Shown: piece by piece, positions 1 through 7,920 of the stretch
Position numbering within the stretch: the stretch's first letter is position 1
Layout: every line of letters begins with the position of its first letter
Origin: an uncultured Chloroflexota bacterium
Lineage (GTDB): Bacteria > Chloroflexota > Anaerolineae > Anaerolineales > Anaerolineaceae
Direction: 5' to 3'
Assembly: GCA_902774215.1 (NCBI GenBank)
Contig: CACYHU010000010.1
Coordinates: 1 to 43,538, forward strand
DNA: 43,538 bases
The notes under the pieces: model-generated
What the model saw: the letters and a program-made list of their open reading frames with translations, nothing else
What the model was told of the DNA's origin: nothing
The model's database searches: none
Translations under genes and position numbers: made by a program

Positions 1-15
1 GGAATTGGAAGGAGA

Positions 16-1455
16 ATGGACAGCATGGATCCTATTAGAAGCGTGGCAGAACGTATAGCGCGTGATTTCATCCCGCCGGAAAACCCGGCTGCTCCTTCCA
101 CTGTTCCGGAAAACCGTTTCGGACTGGGCGACCCGAACTGCCCGATCTGCCTGGGAACCGGATTTGTCATCCGGGGGGGCGATGGCTCTGCGGGATCCGG
201 CATTATGGCTGCCTGTCAGTGCAGAGTAAAAATGTTTGAAAAAGAAGGGAAAGCTGCCCGGACAACAGGCGCAAACCTGAATGGTTATGAACATATGACT
301 TTTTCAAACTTCATGGTGGAAGGGCGCGGTCAGCTGCGGATCGAACAACAGACAAATCTGGCTTATGCCCGGGACTGCGCGATGAAATTCGCGGAAAACC
401 CGAAAGACTGGCTGCTTTACACCGGACGTTTCGGCACCGGAAAAACGCATTTGGCGGCAGCGATCGCCAATTATGCTCTTGAGAATAATTATGATGTAAT
501 TTTTCAGCCTGTCCCGGATCTGCTTGATCAGCTGAGAATGGGATATGGGAACAGCTCCGTAAGTTATGAAGAACGTTTTGACCGCTTCCGTACGGTCTCT
601 TTACTGATTTTGGATGATCTCGGAGCCCAAAGTCCCACCCCTTGGGCAGAGGAAAAGCTTTATCAAATCATTAATTACCGCTATGTTTATAAATTGCCCA
701 CAGTAGTTACGAGTAATGTAAACATGCGTGAATGGGATGGCCGGGTCGCTTCCCGTCTGAAGGATCCGATGGTAAACCATATTTCCATGCAGGTTCCTGA
801 TTACCGTGATCCAAAATCCGGTTACGGGGCTTCGGATGATATTTCGATACTTTATTTACTCTCCGACCGCAGTTTTGATAATTTTGATTCCCGAAAATCG
901 GAAAATTTAAGTGATATCGCCGCTGCTCAGCTTGCGATGGCATATGCTGAAAGTCTGAATTTTGCGCAGGATCCCAGAGGCTGGCTTGTTCTGGCCGGTC
1001 CCAGCGGAATCGGCAAAACGCATTTGGCGGCAGCAATTGGAAATTACAGAGCTCAGCGGATGGAAAGTCCGATCTTTATCACAGCATCGGATCTGTTAGA
1101 TTATCTGCGGGCAACATTCAGTCCGAACAGTACAGCTGCCTATGATACAATTTTTGACCAGGTCCGCAGTACTCCTTTACTGATACTCAATTATCTTGAT
1201 ACATTGAACGCCACACCATGGGCAAGAGAGAAAATGTATCAGATCCTCAATTATCGGTATCAGGCAAAATTGCCAACCGTGATCACCCTGCTGGAGCCGG
1301 TGCAGGATGTGGATCCGAATATTGTCAGCAGGTTGGTAGATGCAAAATTTTGTACGGTCATCCAAATGTTTGATGTTCCGATGTATAATACCAATCCGGA
1401 TATTTCTTTCGCTGATCTGAAAAATCTCCGCAGAAAAAAAACCTACAAGCGGTAA
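16..1455 (+). CDS. DnaC/IstB-like ATPase with two tandem AAA+ modules
   Basis: This 479-residue protein resembles DnaC/DnaI-type helicase loaders, but the ATPase module is present twice. The N-terminus has a Cys pair (CPIC) followed by CQC, which may form a small zinc site. Module 1 (about residues 130-270) has Walker A GTGKTH and Walker B LLILDDLG. Module 2 (about 315-450) repeats the arrangement with Walker A GIGKTH, but its Walker B reads LLILNYLD, so the acidic pair is lost. The shared string NYRY and a PWA..K stretch after each Walker B show a true internal duplication. Family members usually have one module of about 250 residues. An SD-like GGAAGGAG at 7-14 sits only 1 nt from the ATG at 16 and 10 nt from the ATG at 25, so 25 may be the real start. 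A role in replicative helicase loading is inferred; no IS21 istA neighbour is present. Confidence 0.85.
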   Translation: MDSMDPIRSVAERIARDFIPPENPAAPSTVPENRFGLGDPNCPICLGTGFVIRGGDGSAGSGIMAACQCRVKMFEKEGKAARTTGANLNGYEHMTFSNFMVEGRGQLRIEQQTNLAYARDCAMKFAENPKDWLLYTGRFGTGKTHLAAAIANYALENNYDVIFQPVPDLLDQLRMGYGNSSVSYEERFDRFRTVSLLILDDLGAQSPTPWAEEKLYQIINYRYVYKLPTVVTSNVNMREWDGRVASRLKDPMVNHISMQVPDYRDPKSGYGASDDISILYLLSDRSFDNFDSRKSENLSDIAAAQLAMAYAESLNFAQDPRGWLVLAGPSGIGKTHLAAAIGNYRAQRMESPIFITASDLLDYLRATFSPNSTAAYDTIFDQVRSTPLLILNYLDTLNATPWAREKMYQILNYRYQAKLPTVITLLEPVQDVDPNIVSRLVDAKFCTVIQMFDVPMYNTNPDISFADLKNLRRKKTYKR

Positions 1456-1528
1456 GCGGAAAAACTCGGGTTTAAAATTTGAGACAAGCTCTTGAAAAAA
1501 ACGAGATAGACGGGATTGATAAGAGATT

Positions 1529-2629
1529 ATGAATAAGACCTTCATTATAGATTCACACGAAGACCTGGCTTATGAGAGCCTGTATGGCGGGTTTGACTAT
1601 ACCCGTTCAGCCGCGGATAACCGGAAATATTATACCGGACCGGAAAAATTCGGCTGCACGATCGGCTGGCCGGAGCTGCAGGAAGGCGGTGTCGGGATTG
1701 TCTTCGGAACAGTTTTCATCGCACCTCCCGATGACGGAAACAAAGGTCAGAAAAACCGTGAAACCACATATATTACCGATGAGGATTTTCATGCGGCGGT
1801 TTGTGCGCAGCTTGATTTTTACGACCGTCTGGCGGGGGAACATCCGGATCAGTTCCGCCGGATCTTCAGCCGGACGGATTATGATGCTGTCGTGAAAAAC
1901 TGGTCGGAACAGCCCGGATCCGAACATCCTGTGGGACTTGTCACACTGCTGGAAGGTACGGAAGGATTGCGGAGTTTTGACGATCTCTCACGCTATTATG
2001 AACGCGGGATCCGCCTGATCGGGCCCGTTTGGGCCGGAGGCCGCTGGTGCGCCGGAACAAAGAGCCGGGATATGAAAGACGCTCTGACAGATGAAGGCAA
2101 AACACTGCTGCGGAAGATGTCCGCGCAGGGTTTTATCCTGGATATTTCTCATATGAAAAACCGCAGCGCAATGGATTCACTGGACTATTATGACGGAGTG
2201 ACGGCAGCATCTCACGCGAACTGTAATGTCTTGCTTGGCGATGATTTTCCCGTTGAACGTCATTTCAATGATGAAACCATAAGAATGCTTATTGAACATG
2301 ACGGTGTCATGGGTGTGGTTCCCTATAATTATTTTCTTAGAACCGGTTGGGAGAAAAACGGTGTGTCTCCGCGGAACCTGGTAACACTGAACACATTAGC
2401 CGATCATATTGATCATATCTGCCAGCTTGCCGGACATTCCCGCGCTGCAGCGATCGGGACTGACTTTGACGGTGGTTTCGGTTATCCCGATATTCCTTAC
2501 GAAATGAATGATATCTCAGATTTGCCTGAACTGGCCGGTGTTTTGGAAAACCGCGGATATAAGGAAGAGGATATTCAAAATATCTTCCACAGAAACTGGC
2601 AGCGAATTCTTGAAAGGGCGCTAAAATGA
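1529..2629 (+). CDS. Membrane dipeptidase family (peptidase M19)
   Basis: This 366-residue protein belongs to the renal dipeptidase (M19) family, zinc-dependent TIM-barrel enzymes that cleave dipeptides, including D-amino-acid dipeptides and some beta-lactam-like bonds. The N-terminal metal motif H-x-D is visible as SHEDLAY (H10, D12). The bridging glutamate region is LLEGTEGL, the later metal histidines lie in DISHM and ASHANCN, and the C-terminal aspartate motif is IGTDFDGG. No signal peptide is visible, so it is probably cytoplasmic. It overlaps the next gene by 4 nt (ATGA), so the two are probably translationally coupled. Its natural substrate cannot be read from sequence. Confidence 0.93.
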   Translation: MNKTFIIDSHEDLAYESLYGGFDYTRSAADNRKYYTGPEKFGCTIGWPELQEGGVGIVFGTVFIAPPDDGNKGQKNRETTYITDEDFHAAVCAQLDFYDRLAGEHPDQFRRIFSRTDYDAVVKNWSEQPGSEHPVGLVTLLEGTEGLRSFDDLSRYYERGIRLIGPVWAGGRWCAGTKSRDMKDALTDEGKTLLRKMSAQGFILDISHMKNRSAMDSLDYYDGVTAASHANCNVLLGDDFPVERHFNDETIRMLIEHDGVMGVVPYNYFLRTGWEKNGVSPRNLVTLNTLADHIDHICQLAGHSRAAAIGTDFDGGFGYPDIPYEMNDISDLPELAGVLENRGYKEEDIQNIFHRNWQRILERALK

Positions 2630-3156
2630 GTGACAAAAAAGCATCTTCAAAAAATTATCCTGAAGAACATGAAAAAGCACCGGTTCTTTATCCCCGCAGA
2701 CGTTTGCAGTTTGGCCTGTTGGCGACCTTTGCAGGTTTTCTGCTGGTAGTATTGGGAGCAAAACCGGAGTTTTTCGGCATGGACCGCAGTCCTGTTATCG
2801 GCTTTATGCAGACAGCCACTTTTCTGGTGGGGATCGGCGTGATCGCCCTCAGCGGTTATTTTTGCCTGATGAGCTTCTGGCCAAAGGGATATACAACCAT
2901 CACAGCCGACTTCGGTATCCGTCTGGTCGCCACCGGCTGGCTGATCGCGGTCTTTTCCGGCATGGCTGATGTTTTCGGTTTTGGTTCGCATCCCGTTACC
3001 GGACTCGTGTTTTTCGGAAGACTGCAGGCGATGGGTGTCGAAATCGGTGAAATGTTTATCGGCATCGGTCTGGTAATGATGATCATGCCGCCGCACAGCA
3101 GCCTGCGCATCAAACCGGAAGACAGCATCAACAGGATCAATATGACAGAAGAATAG
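2626..3156 (+). CDS. Small polytopic membrane protein, unknown function
   Basis: I do not recognise this 176-residue protein. The first 25 residues are charged and hydrophilic. About four hydrophobic segments follow (roughly 28-45, 58-84, 96-117 and 133-155), so it should be an integral membrane protein with a short C-terminal tail. Its ATG overlaps the stop codon of the M19 dipeptidase gene, so the two products are made together. That may mean a shared process, such as peptide or cell-wall turnover, but nothing in the sequence proves it. No binding motifs are apparent. Confidence 0.8.
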   Translation: MSDKKASSKNYPEEHEKAPVLYPRRRLQFGLLATFAGFLLVVLGAKPEFFGMDRSPVIGFMQTATFLVGIGVIALSGYFCLMSFWPKGYTTITADFGIRLVATGWLIAVFSGMADVFGFGSHPVTGLVFFGRLQAMGVEIGEMFIGIGLVMMIMPPHSSLRIKPEDSINRINMTEE

Positions 3157-3534
3157 AAGACCGGGTTTTGCTGTCAGTGCCCGGGACTTCTCCTCTGCCC
3201 ATATTTTTCAGCTCCTGACCACTGTCCCTGCCTCACGGACAAAGTCATCCGCCTGTTTTTCTCAATCAAACCCTGCCCTTTTTATTAACCAAAGAATTAT
3301 TTTTGTCGGAAACAGTGGAAGCAGCAGGCACTATTTCCGCGAATTTTTTAAACTTCCCCCTTAATTTAAACCCTGAAACATCAGATTTCCTCGTAAAACA
3401 GGATCCAATAATTAAAATTCTTTAAGAAACTAATTTTTGGCATGATTGTTGCAACTTATAATATCAGCCGGAAATACACGATTTTCGGCACGGTATCTTA
3501 ATAAAATTTAAAAAAGCATTTACGGAGTTGAAAG
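3157..3534. other. Intergenic region of 378 nt
   Basis: There is no credible gene here. The first half is C/T-rich without an obvious terminator hairpin. The last 150 nt are AT-rich and hold the promoter-like signals of the response-regulator gene, listed separately. Confidence 0.6.
3438..3462 (+). promoter_or_regulatory. Promoter-like region with a sigma54-type -24/-12 match and a TATAAT box
   Basis: TGGCATGATTGTTGCA at 3438-3453 fits the -24/-12 pattern TGGCAC(G)-N4-TTGC, with exactly 10 nt between GG and GC. A TATAAT at 3457-3462 follows directly, but no good -35 box lies 16-18 nt upstream of it. Both signals point toward the response-regulator gene, about 75 nt downstream. Chance occurrence is possible. 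Confidence 0.35.
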
Positions 3535-4221
3535 TTGGCATCGACAAAAAAACGCATCATTCTGATCGAAGGGAAACAGACAGAACACCCTTCATTTTTC
3601 TTCAGTCTTCAAAGCAAAGGTTATGAAGTCGATCTTGCGAGAAACGGAGTAAATGCTGTTGCAAAGATGACTGAGCACCCGGCTGACATCGCCGTGCTGG
3701 ATGCCGCATCACTGCATACCAGCGGCAAACAGATCATCAGCTCGCTCAAGAAAAAATTTCCGAAACTTCGAATCATCCTTATCGTTGACGAAAGCTATAA
3801 TAAAAACAAGCTGTCATCAGAAGCTGATATCGTTTTAACGCATCCGTTCACCCTGCATAAACTGATGAACCGTATTAACGTCATCCTCGCAGACAGTGAA
3901 AGGGAGAGTATCGTTGACGCCGGATCAATAAAATTTGATCCGGAACTGCAGATCGTTTTTTCCCACGGGAACTCTTTTGCGCTCACGCCAAGAGTCTCCG
4001 CATTGCTGGAAATGCTTATCGACAATCAGGGGAACATTGTACCCCGCGAAGACCTTTACCGGGAAGTTTGGAAAACCGACAATGTGGATGATATGCGGAC
4101 CCTTGATGTCCACATCCGATGGCTGCGGGAAGCCATCGAAGAAGATCCGAAGCACCCCAAACTGCTTCAGACAATCAGAGGAAAAGGCTACAGGCTCCTT
4201 CTCCCGAATCAACCTTTCTGA
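3535..4221 (+). CDS. OmpR-type response regulator with an atypical receiver domain
   Basis: This 228-residue protein has a receiver-like domain (about 6-118) and an OmpR/PhoB winged-helix DNA-binding domain (about 128-224, ending in the typical TIRGKGYRL). The receiver is eroded. The beta-1 acidic pair is reduced to one Glu (E12), the phosphoacceptor-position Asp is kept (D56 in AVLDAAS), the Thr/Ser after beta-4 is missing, and the conserved Lys before Pro-Phe is His (THPF, H104). It may therefore work without phosphorylation. No histidine kinase is adjacent. The start is TTG at 3535, chosen because CGGAG at 3523-3527 is 7 nt upstream and no better ATG exists. The next gene starts 6 nt after its stop, so it probably heads a four-gene operon. 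Confidence 0.9.
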   Translation: MASTKKRIILIEGKQTEHPSFFFSLQSKGYEVDLARNGVNAVAKMTEHPADIAVLDAASLHTSGKQIISSLKKKFPKLRIILIVDESYNKNKLSSEADIVLTHPFTLHKLMNRINVILADSERESIVDAGSIKFDPELQIVFSHGNSFALTPRVSALLEMLIDNQGNIVPREDLYREVWKTDNVDDMRTLDVHIRWLREAIEEDPKHPKLLQTIRGKGYRLLLPNQPF

Positions 4222-4227
4222 TAATCT

Positions 4228-4770
4228 ATGAGTCCGCTGCTGAAAAATATTCTCCGTATTATTTTTTACGGTATTGTATTTTTTCTCATTGACCATTTTC
4301 TGGAATCGGCAAATGCCATTAGACAGATACAGTTTTCGTATTCCTATCCGGTTATGGTTTTTATTTCGGTGGTCTTCGGACCATACGTGGGAGGCTTTGG
4401 GATAGCTCTGGGACTGCTTCTGAAGCAGATCGGGGAGCATACATATGATATTCTGTATATTTTCAGCTCCTTCCTAAATTGCTTTTCGATCGGTTACTAC
4501 ATGCGTTATTTGGATATTCAAAACGGATTCTTTGAACGCAGCGACATGGCAAAATTCAATATGTATCAATTAGCCTCCAACTTCGTGTGCTGGAATCTTA
4601 TCTATGTGGTCCTTTCACATTTCATTTACCACACAAATTTATGGGAAGTTTTGCAAAAAGGATTTTGGCAGGCGTTAGGAAACTTTTTGTCCAATCTTGT
4701 CGCAGCCTCGATATTCCTTGCCCTTTATGCCCGCTCACGGATTTCAGCAGCCAATTTTTATCGAAACTGA
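4228..4770 (+). CDS. Integral membrane protein resembling an ECF transporter S component
   Basis: This 180-residue, very hydrophobic protein has five or six membrane segments. The pattern is a hydrophobic N-terminus, a loop, then FGPYVGGFGIALG with small residues packed in a helix, and a C-terminal Leu/Ala-rich helix. It resembles the substrate-binding S components of energy-coupling-factor vitamin transporters. No EcfA or EcfT gene is nearby, so if it is an S component it would have to use a shared ECF module encoded elsewhere. It lies between the response regulator (6-nt gap) and the HAD phosphatase (3-nt gap). The substrate is unknown, and the family call is based on shape and glycine patterns only. 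Confidence 0.6.
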   Translation: MSPLLKNILRIIFYGIVFFLIDHFLESANAIRQIQFSYSYPVMVFISVVFGPYVGGFGIALGLLLKQIGEHTYDILYIFSSFLNCFSIGYYMRYLDIQNGFFERSDMAKFNMYQLASNFVCWNLIYVVLSHFIYHTNLWEVLQKGFWQALGNFLSNLVAASIFLALYARSRISAANFYRN

Positions 4771-4773
4771 TCT

Positions 4774-5412
4774 ATGGCATTTGACGCATGTTTTTTTGAT
4801 CTTGACGGAACACTTTACGATTCCCGCTGCGGTATGCTTGACCGCATAAACCAACTCATAGACGAATGGATCCTGCGTGTTATTCCGATGCCGCGCGAAA
4901 AAGTCTCGTCCTTCCGCCATGATATGTTTCAGAAATACGGCGGCACACTGCCGGGACTGGCCGTTGAATACGGTTCCGATTATTATGCTTCACTCCGCTA
5001 CTGTCATAATTTGAAGGTTGAGGATTTTGTTTCAGAAAATCCTGAATTGCGCAGTCTCCTTCTTCAGCTCCCGGGCAGAAAGTATATTCTGACCACATCC
5101 TACCGCTTTTACGCTGTACGAGTATTGAAAGCACTTGGCATCCTTGAGTGTTTTGATGGTATCATTGATGCAGTTGATGTGTTCCCCGCTCCGAAACCGG
5201 CGCCGGAAGCTTTTCAGCGCGCACTGCAGATCACAGCGGAAACTGACGTCCGGAAATGCGCATTTCTGGATGATCAGCCGCGGAACGCGGCAGCGGCACA
5301 CAAAGAAGGATTTTTTGCAGTTCAGGTCGGTACAGAATATCCGGGAGATCCTCTTGCAGATGCCTGGATCCCGAAAATTGAAGATTTACGATCGATCCCT
5401 GAACTCTATTGA
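4774..5412 (+). CDS. HAD-superfamily hydrolase, pyrimidine 5'-nucleotidase-like
   Basis: This 212-residue HAD phosphatase shows all four motifs. Motif I is FFDLDGTLYDS (nucleophile D9, general acid D11), motif II is ILTTSY, the motif III Lys is in PKPAPEAF, and motif IV is FLDDQPRN. The alpha-helical cap between motifs I and II fits the subgroup that includes yeast Sdt1 and bacterial YjjG-like nucleotidases, so a nucleotide or sugar phosphate is the likely substrate. It is expected to be cytosolic and magnesium-dependent. The gene starts 3 nt after the membrane-protein gene and ends just before the S41 protease, so it is an internal operon member. Confidence 0.85.
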   Translation: MAFDACFFDLDGTLYDSRCGMLDRINQLIDEWILRVIPMPREKVSSFRHDMFQKYGGTLPGLAVEYGSDYYASLRYCHNLKVEDFVSENPELRSLLLQLPGRKYILTTSYRFYAVRVLKALGILECFDGIIDAVDVFPAPKPAPEAFQRALQITAETDVRKCAFLDDQPRNAAAAHKEGFFAVQVGTEYPGDPLADAWIPKIEDLRSIPELY

Positions 5413-5429
5413 GGAAGGATAACGGAAAT

Positions 5430-6695
5430 ATGAATTACAGGTCTGTACGGATCGTCTCCATCGTGATCATTGTTATTTGCATCTTTTTTACAGGGATCAG
5501 TGCCGGCATCATTATTGAAAGCCTTGGCATCGTCAGCCGTCAGGTCGCGGAGATCCGGGACAGTGCCGGGAATGCCGATTTTATGATCGCGCTGGGCGGT
5601 GAAAAATCATCCAATAATAAAGAGACCGAAAAACTATTTGAACCGTTCTGGGAAAGCTGGGACCTGCTGCATATGTATTTTGTCGACCAGCCATTGGATG
5701 ATAATGCAATGATGGAAGGTGCGATCCGGGGCATGATCTCCGCGCTTGGCGACAAACATACCCGTTATGCAGATCCGGATGAATATCAATCGGAAGTGGA
5801 TTCCAGTGCCGGCAATTACCAGGGAATCGGTGCTTATGTGGATGTTACCGGCGAATACGTCAAGATCAATTCGACCATGAACGGCAGCCCCGCAGAAGAA
5901 GCCGGACTTCAATCCGGAGATCTTGTCATAGCGGTTAACGGGAATGACGTTACCGGCATCGATCCCAGTGTGGTTCTTCTCGATATCCGGGGACCGGAAA
6001 ACTCAAGTGTCACGCTTACGATCCGGCGTGAGGGAGTGGATCCCTTTGATGTTGATATCATCCGCCGCAGGATCGAAACCGCATCTGTTGAAGGCAAAAT
6101 GCTTGATGACGGTATCGCCTATATTTCTATGGAACAGTTTGGCGACAAAACCACTCAGGAACTGCGCGAAACGCTCGATACTCTGATGAAAAATGACCCG
6201 AAAGGTCTGATTTTTGACCTTCGTAATAACGGCGGCGGCTGGCTTAACACGGCCATTGAAACCGCATCCGAATTTCTCCCTGTCGGCACGACCGTTCTTC
6301 TTGAAAGAGATGGCGAGGGAGTCGAAACGGTTTATAAGACCCAGCAGGGCGGCGGGCGTGCACTGGATGTACCGATGGTGGTACTGATCAATGAAAATTC
6401 CGCTTCAGCCTCTGAGATCGTTACCGGTGCACTGATGGTGAATGACCGTGCGGCTGTTATCGGGAAGACCTCCTACGGGAAGGGTTCAGTACAGATCCAG
6501 CCGGAGCTTTCCAACGGCGGCGCAGTCAGCGTCACTATTGCACGCTGGTATATGCCGGATGGTACGCTGATCCATGGCGTTGGCATTAAACCGGATATTG
6601 AAGTCGATTACACTGTTGAAGATTTTGAAAGTGATGTTGATCCGCAGCTGGATGCGGCAATTGAATATTTAACAAAAAAACCTGAAGTTCTGTAA
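5430..6695 (+). CDS. C-terminal processing protease, S41 family
   Basis: This 421-residue protease of the CtpA/Prc family carries one N-terminal transmembrane anchor (about residues 7-30), which places the catalytic part outside the membrane. A PDZ domain (about 125-200, GSPAEEAGLQSGD) precedes the Ser-Lys peptidase core. The catalytic serine is S326 in NSASASEI and the general base is K351 in SYGKGSVQ. Such enzymes trim or degrade exported proteins from the C-terminus, often at the cell wall. I prefer the ATG at 5430, with AGGAAGG at 5412-5418 upstream, over the in-frame TTG at 5409 that would overlap the HAD gene. It is the last gene of the run that starts at 3535. Confidence 0.93.
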   Translation: MNYRSVRIVSIVIIVICIFFTGISAGIIIESLGIVSRQVAEIRDSAGNADFMIALGGEKSSNNKETEKLFEPFWESWDLLHMYFVDQPLDDNAMMEGAIRGMISALGDKHTRYADPDEYQSEVDSSAGNYQGIGAYVDVTGEYVKINSTMNGSPAEEAGLQSGDLVIAVNGNDVTGIDPSVVLLDIRGPENSSVTLTIRREGVDPFDVDIIRRRIETASVEGKMLDDGIAYISMEQFGDKTTQELRETLDTLMKNDPKGLIFDLRNNGGGWLNTAIETASEFLPVGTTVLLERDGEGVETVYKTQQGGGRALDVPMVVLINENSASASEIVTGALMVNDRAAVIGKTSYGKGSVQIQPELSNGGAVSVTIARWYMPDGTLIHGVGIKPDIEVDYTVEDFESDVDPQLDAAIEYLTKKPEVL

Positions 6696-6792
6696 TTTAG
6701 CGGGTTTATTGATGAAATTATGTACATTTTTAATGAAAATCAATGAAATGTCACTAAAAAGTCACTAATATTTCCTGACTTTTGGTTATTTG

Positions 6793-6821
6793 TTGGACAT
6801 TTTTGAAAAAGAGTGTATAAT
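6793..6821 (+). promoter_or_regulatory. Sigma70-type promoter of the S1-domain gene
   Basis: TTGGAC at 6793-6798 and TATAAT at 6816-6821 are separated by 17 nt. The predicted transcript starts near 6828, giving a leader of about 38 nt. Confidence 0.7.
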
Positions 6822-6865
6822 TTGAGATTGTGAAAAAATCTTGATTGGAGAATGGTTATAAAAAA

Positions 6866-7834
6866 ATGGAAGAAGTTAATCAGGTAGTTGAAAACATTGA
6901 AAACAAGGTCGAGGCCGTCATGAATGAGGCCGAAGAAACTGTCGAAAAAGTTGAAAAGACAGTCGCCGATGAAGCTCAGGCTCTTGGCGTGACCTTGAAA
7001 GAACATATCAAAGGGAAAGTCATCAAAGTTGGTGCTCCCGGCGCTCTGGTGGAAATTGGGAAAGATAAGCCCGCAGTCCTTCACATCTCTGAGATCCTTC
7101 GCCCTGAAGGCAAAGAGAATTGCAATAACACAGCTGAACTGCTGAACGTCGGTGATGAAATCGATGTTTACGTGAAGCGTGTCAAGGATGGACTCGTTCA
7201 GGTTACCATGATCAAGCCGCTTGCTCTTGAATGGCGCGAGATCAAAAAGGACATGGTCGTTAAGGGCGTCGTAACGAAACTCGAAAAATTCGGTGCATTC
7301 GTTGAAATCGGCGCGGAACGCCCCGGTCTGGTCCACATCAGTGAAATGGCTCACAGCTATGTCCGCCAGCCTTCTGATATTCTCAAAGAAGGTGATGAAG
7401 TGGAAGCCCAGGTTCTTGAAGTCAACAAACGCAAGAAGCAGATCAAACTCAGCATGAAAGCACTGCAGCCGGAACCGGAAGCTAAAGAAGAAACCGAAAC
7501 CGATGAATCAAAACCGGCAGCACCGCGCCCGATGAGCGCTCGTGCCCAGCAGCTGAAAGAAGGAAAATTCAATTCCGAACCGCGTGAACCACGCGAAAAA
7601 CGCCCCGCAAAACGCGGCGCCAAGAAACGCGAAGAACTGAATGAAAACGTCAGCAACTTCATCTTCACCGATGAAAATGCGACTGAAGAAGAACCGACCG
7701 CGATGGAAATCGCCTGGCGCTTTGCTATGGAAAAGGCAAAGAACCGCAAGGGTTCCGACGATAAGAAGAAAAAATCTTCAAATTCGGAACAGGACGAAAT
7801 TATCGCCCGCACACTCAACAACAAAATCGGATAG
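6866..7834 (+). CDS. Two-S1-domain RNA-binding protein (ribosomal protein S1-like)
   Basis: This 322-residue protein has an acidic helical N-terminus (1-40), two S1 OB-fold domains (about 46-115 and 125-200) and a long Lys/Arg/Glu-rich disordered tail. The second S1 domain is the canonical one (GVVTKLEKFGAFVEIG, then GLVHISEM). Proteins of this type bind mRNA and assist translation or RNA turnover. A full S1 in proteobacteria has six repeats, so this is a short version as in several Gram-positive and deep-branching phyla. I use the ATG at 6866; GGAG at 6847-6850 is 15 nt away, so the start is not fully certain and a TTG at 6845 is in frame. A strong terminator follows. Confidence 0.85.
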   Translation: MEEVNQVVENIENKVEAVMNEAEETVEKVEKTVADEAQALGVTLKEHIKGKVIKVGAPGALVEIGKDKPAVLHISEILRPEGKENCNNTAELLNVGDEIDVYVKRVKDGLVQVTMIKPLALEWREIKKDMVVKGVVTKLEKFGAFVEIGAERPGLVHISEMAHSYVRQPSDILKEGDEVEAQVLEVNKRKKQIKLSMKALQPEPEAKEETETDESKPAAPRPMSARAQQLKEGKFNSEPREPREKRPAKRGAKKREELNENVSNFIFTDENATEEEPTAMEIAWRFAMEKAKNRKGSDDKKKKSSNSEQDEIIARTLNNKIG

Positions 7835-7860
7835 GCAAGAGTTTATACCAACTCCAATCC

Positions 7861-7893
7861 GGGGCGCCCTGGCACAAAGGGCGCCCTTTTTTA
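7861..7893 (+). terminator. Rho-independent terminator after the S1-domain gene
   Basis: A perfect 9-bp stem, GGGCGCCCT at 7862-7870 with AGGGCGCCC at 7878-7886, encloses a 7-nt loop and is followed by six Ts. Confidence 0.92.
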
Positions 7894-7920
7894 AACAAGC
7901 TCATCACAGGAATAAATAAA

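Noticed and set aside
16..1455. IstB of an IS21 element
   Set aside because: The AAA+ similarity fits IstB, but there is no istA upstream in the window, no inverted ends, and a duplicated module plus Cys motif is atypical.
6740..7354. A 204-codon frame antisense to the S1-domain gene
   Set aside because: Phe/Asp-rich product typical of an antisense reading of a Lys/Glu-rich gene; no SD.
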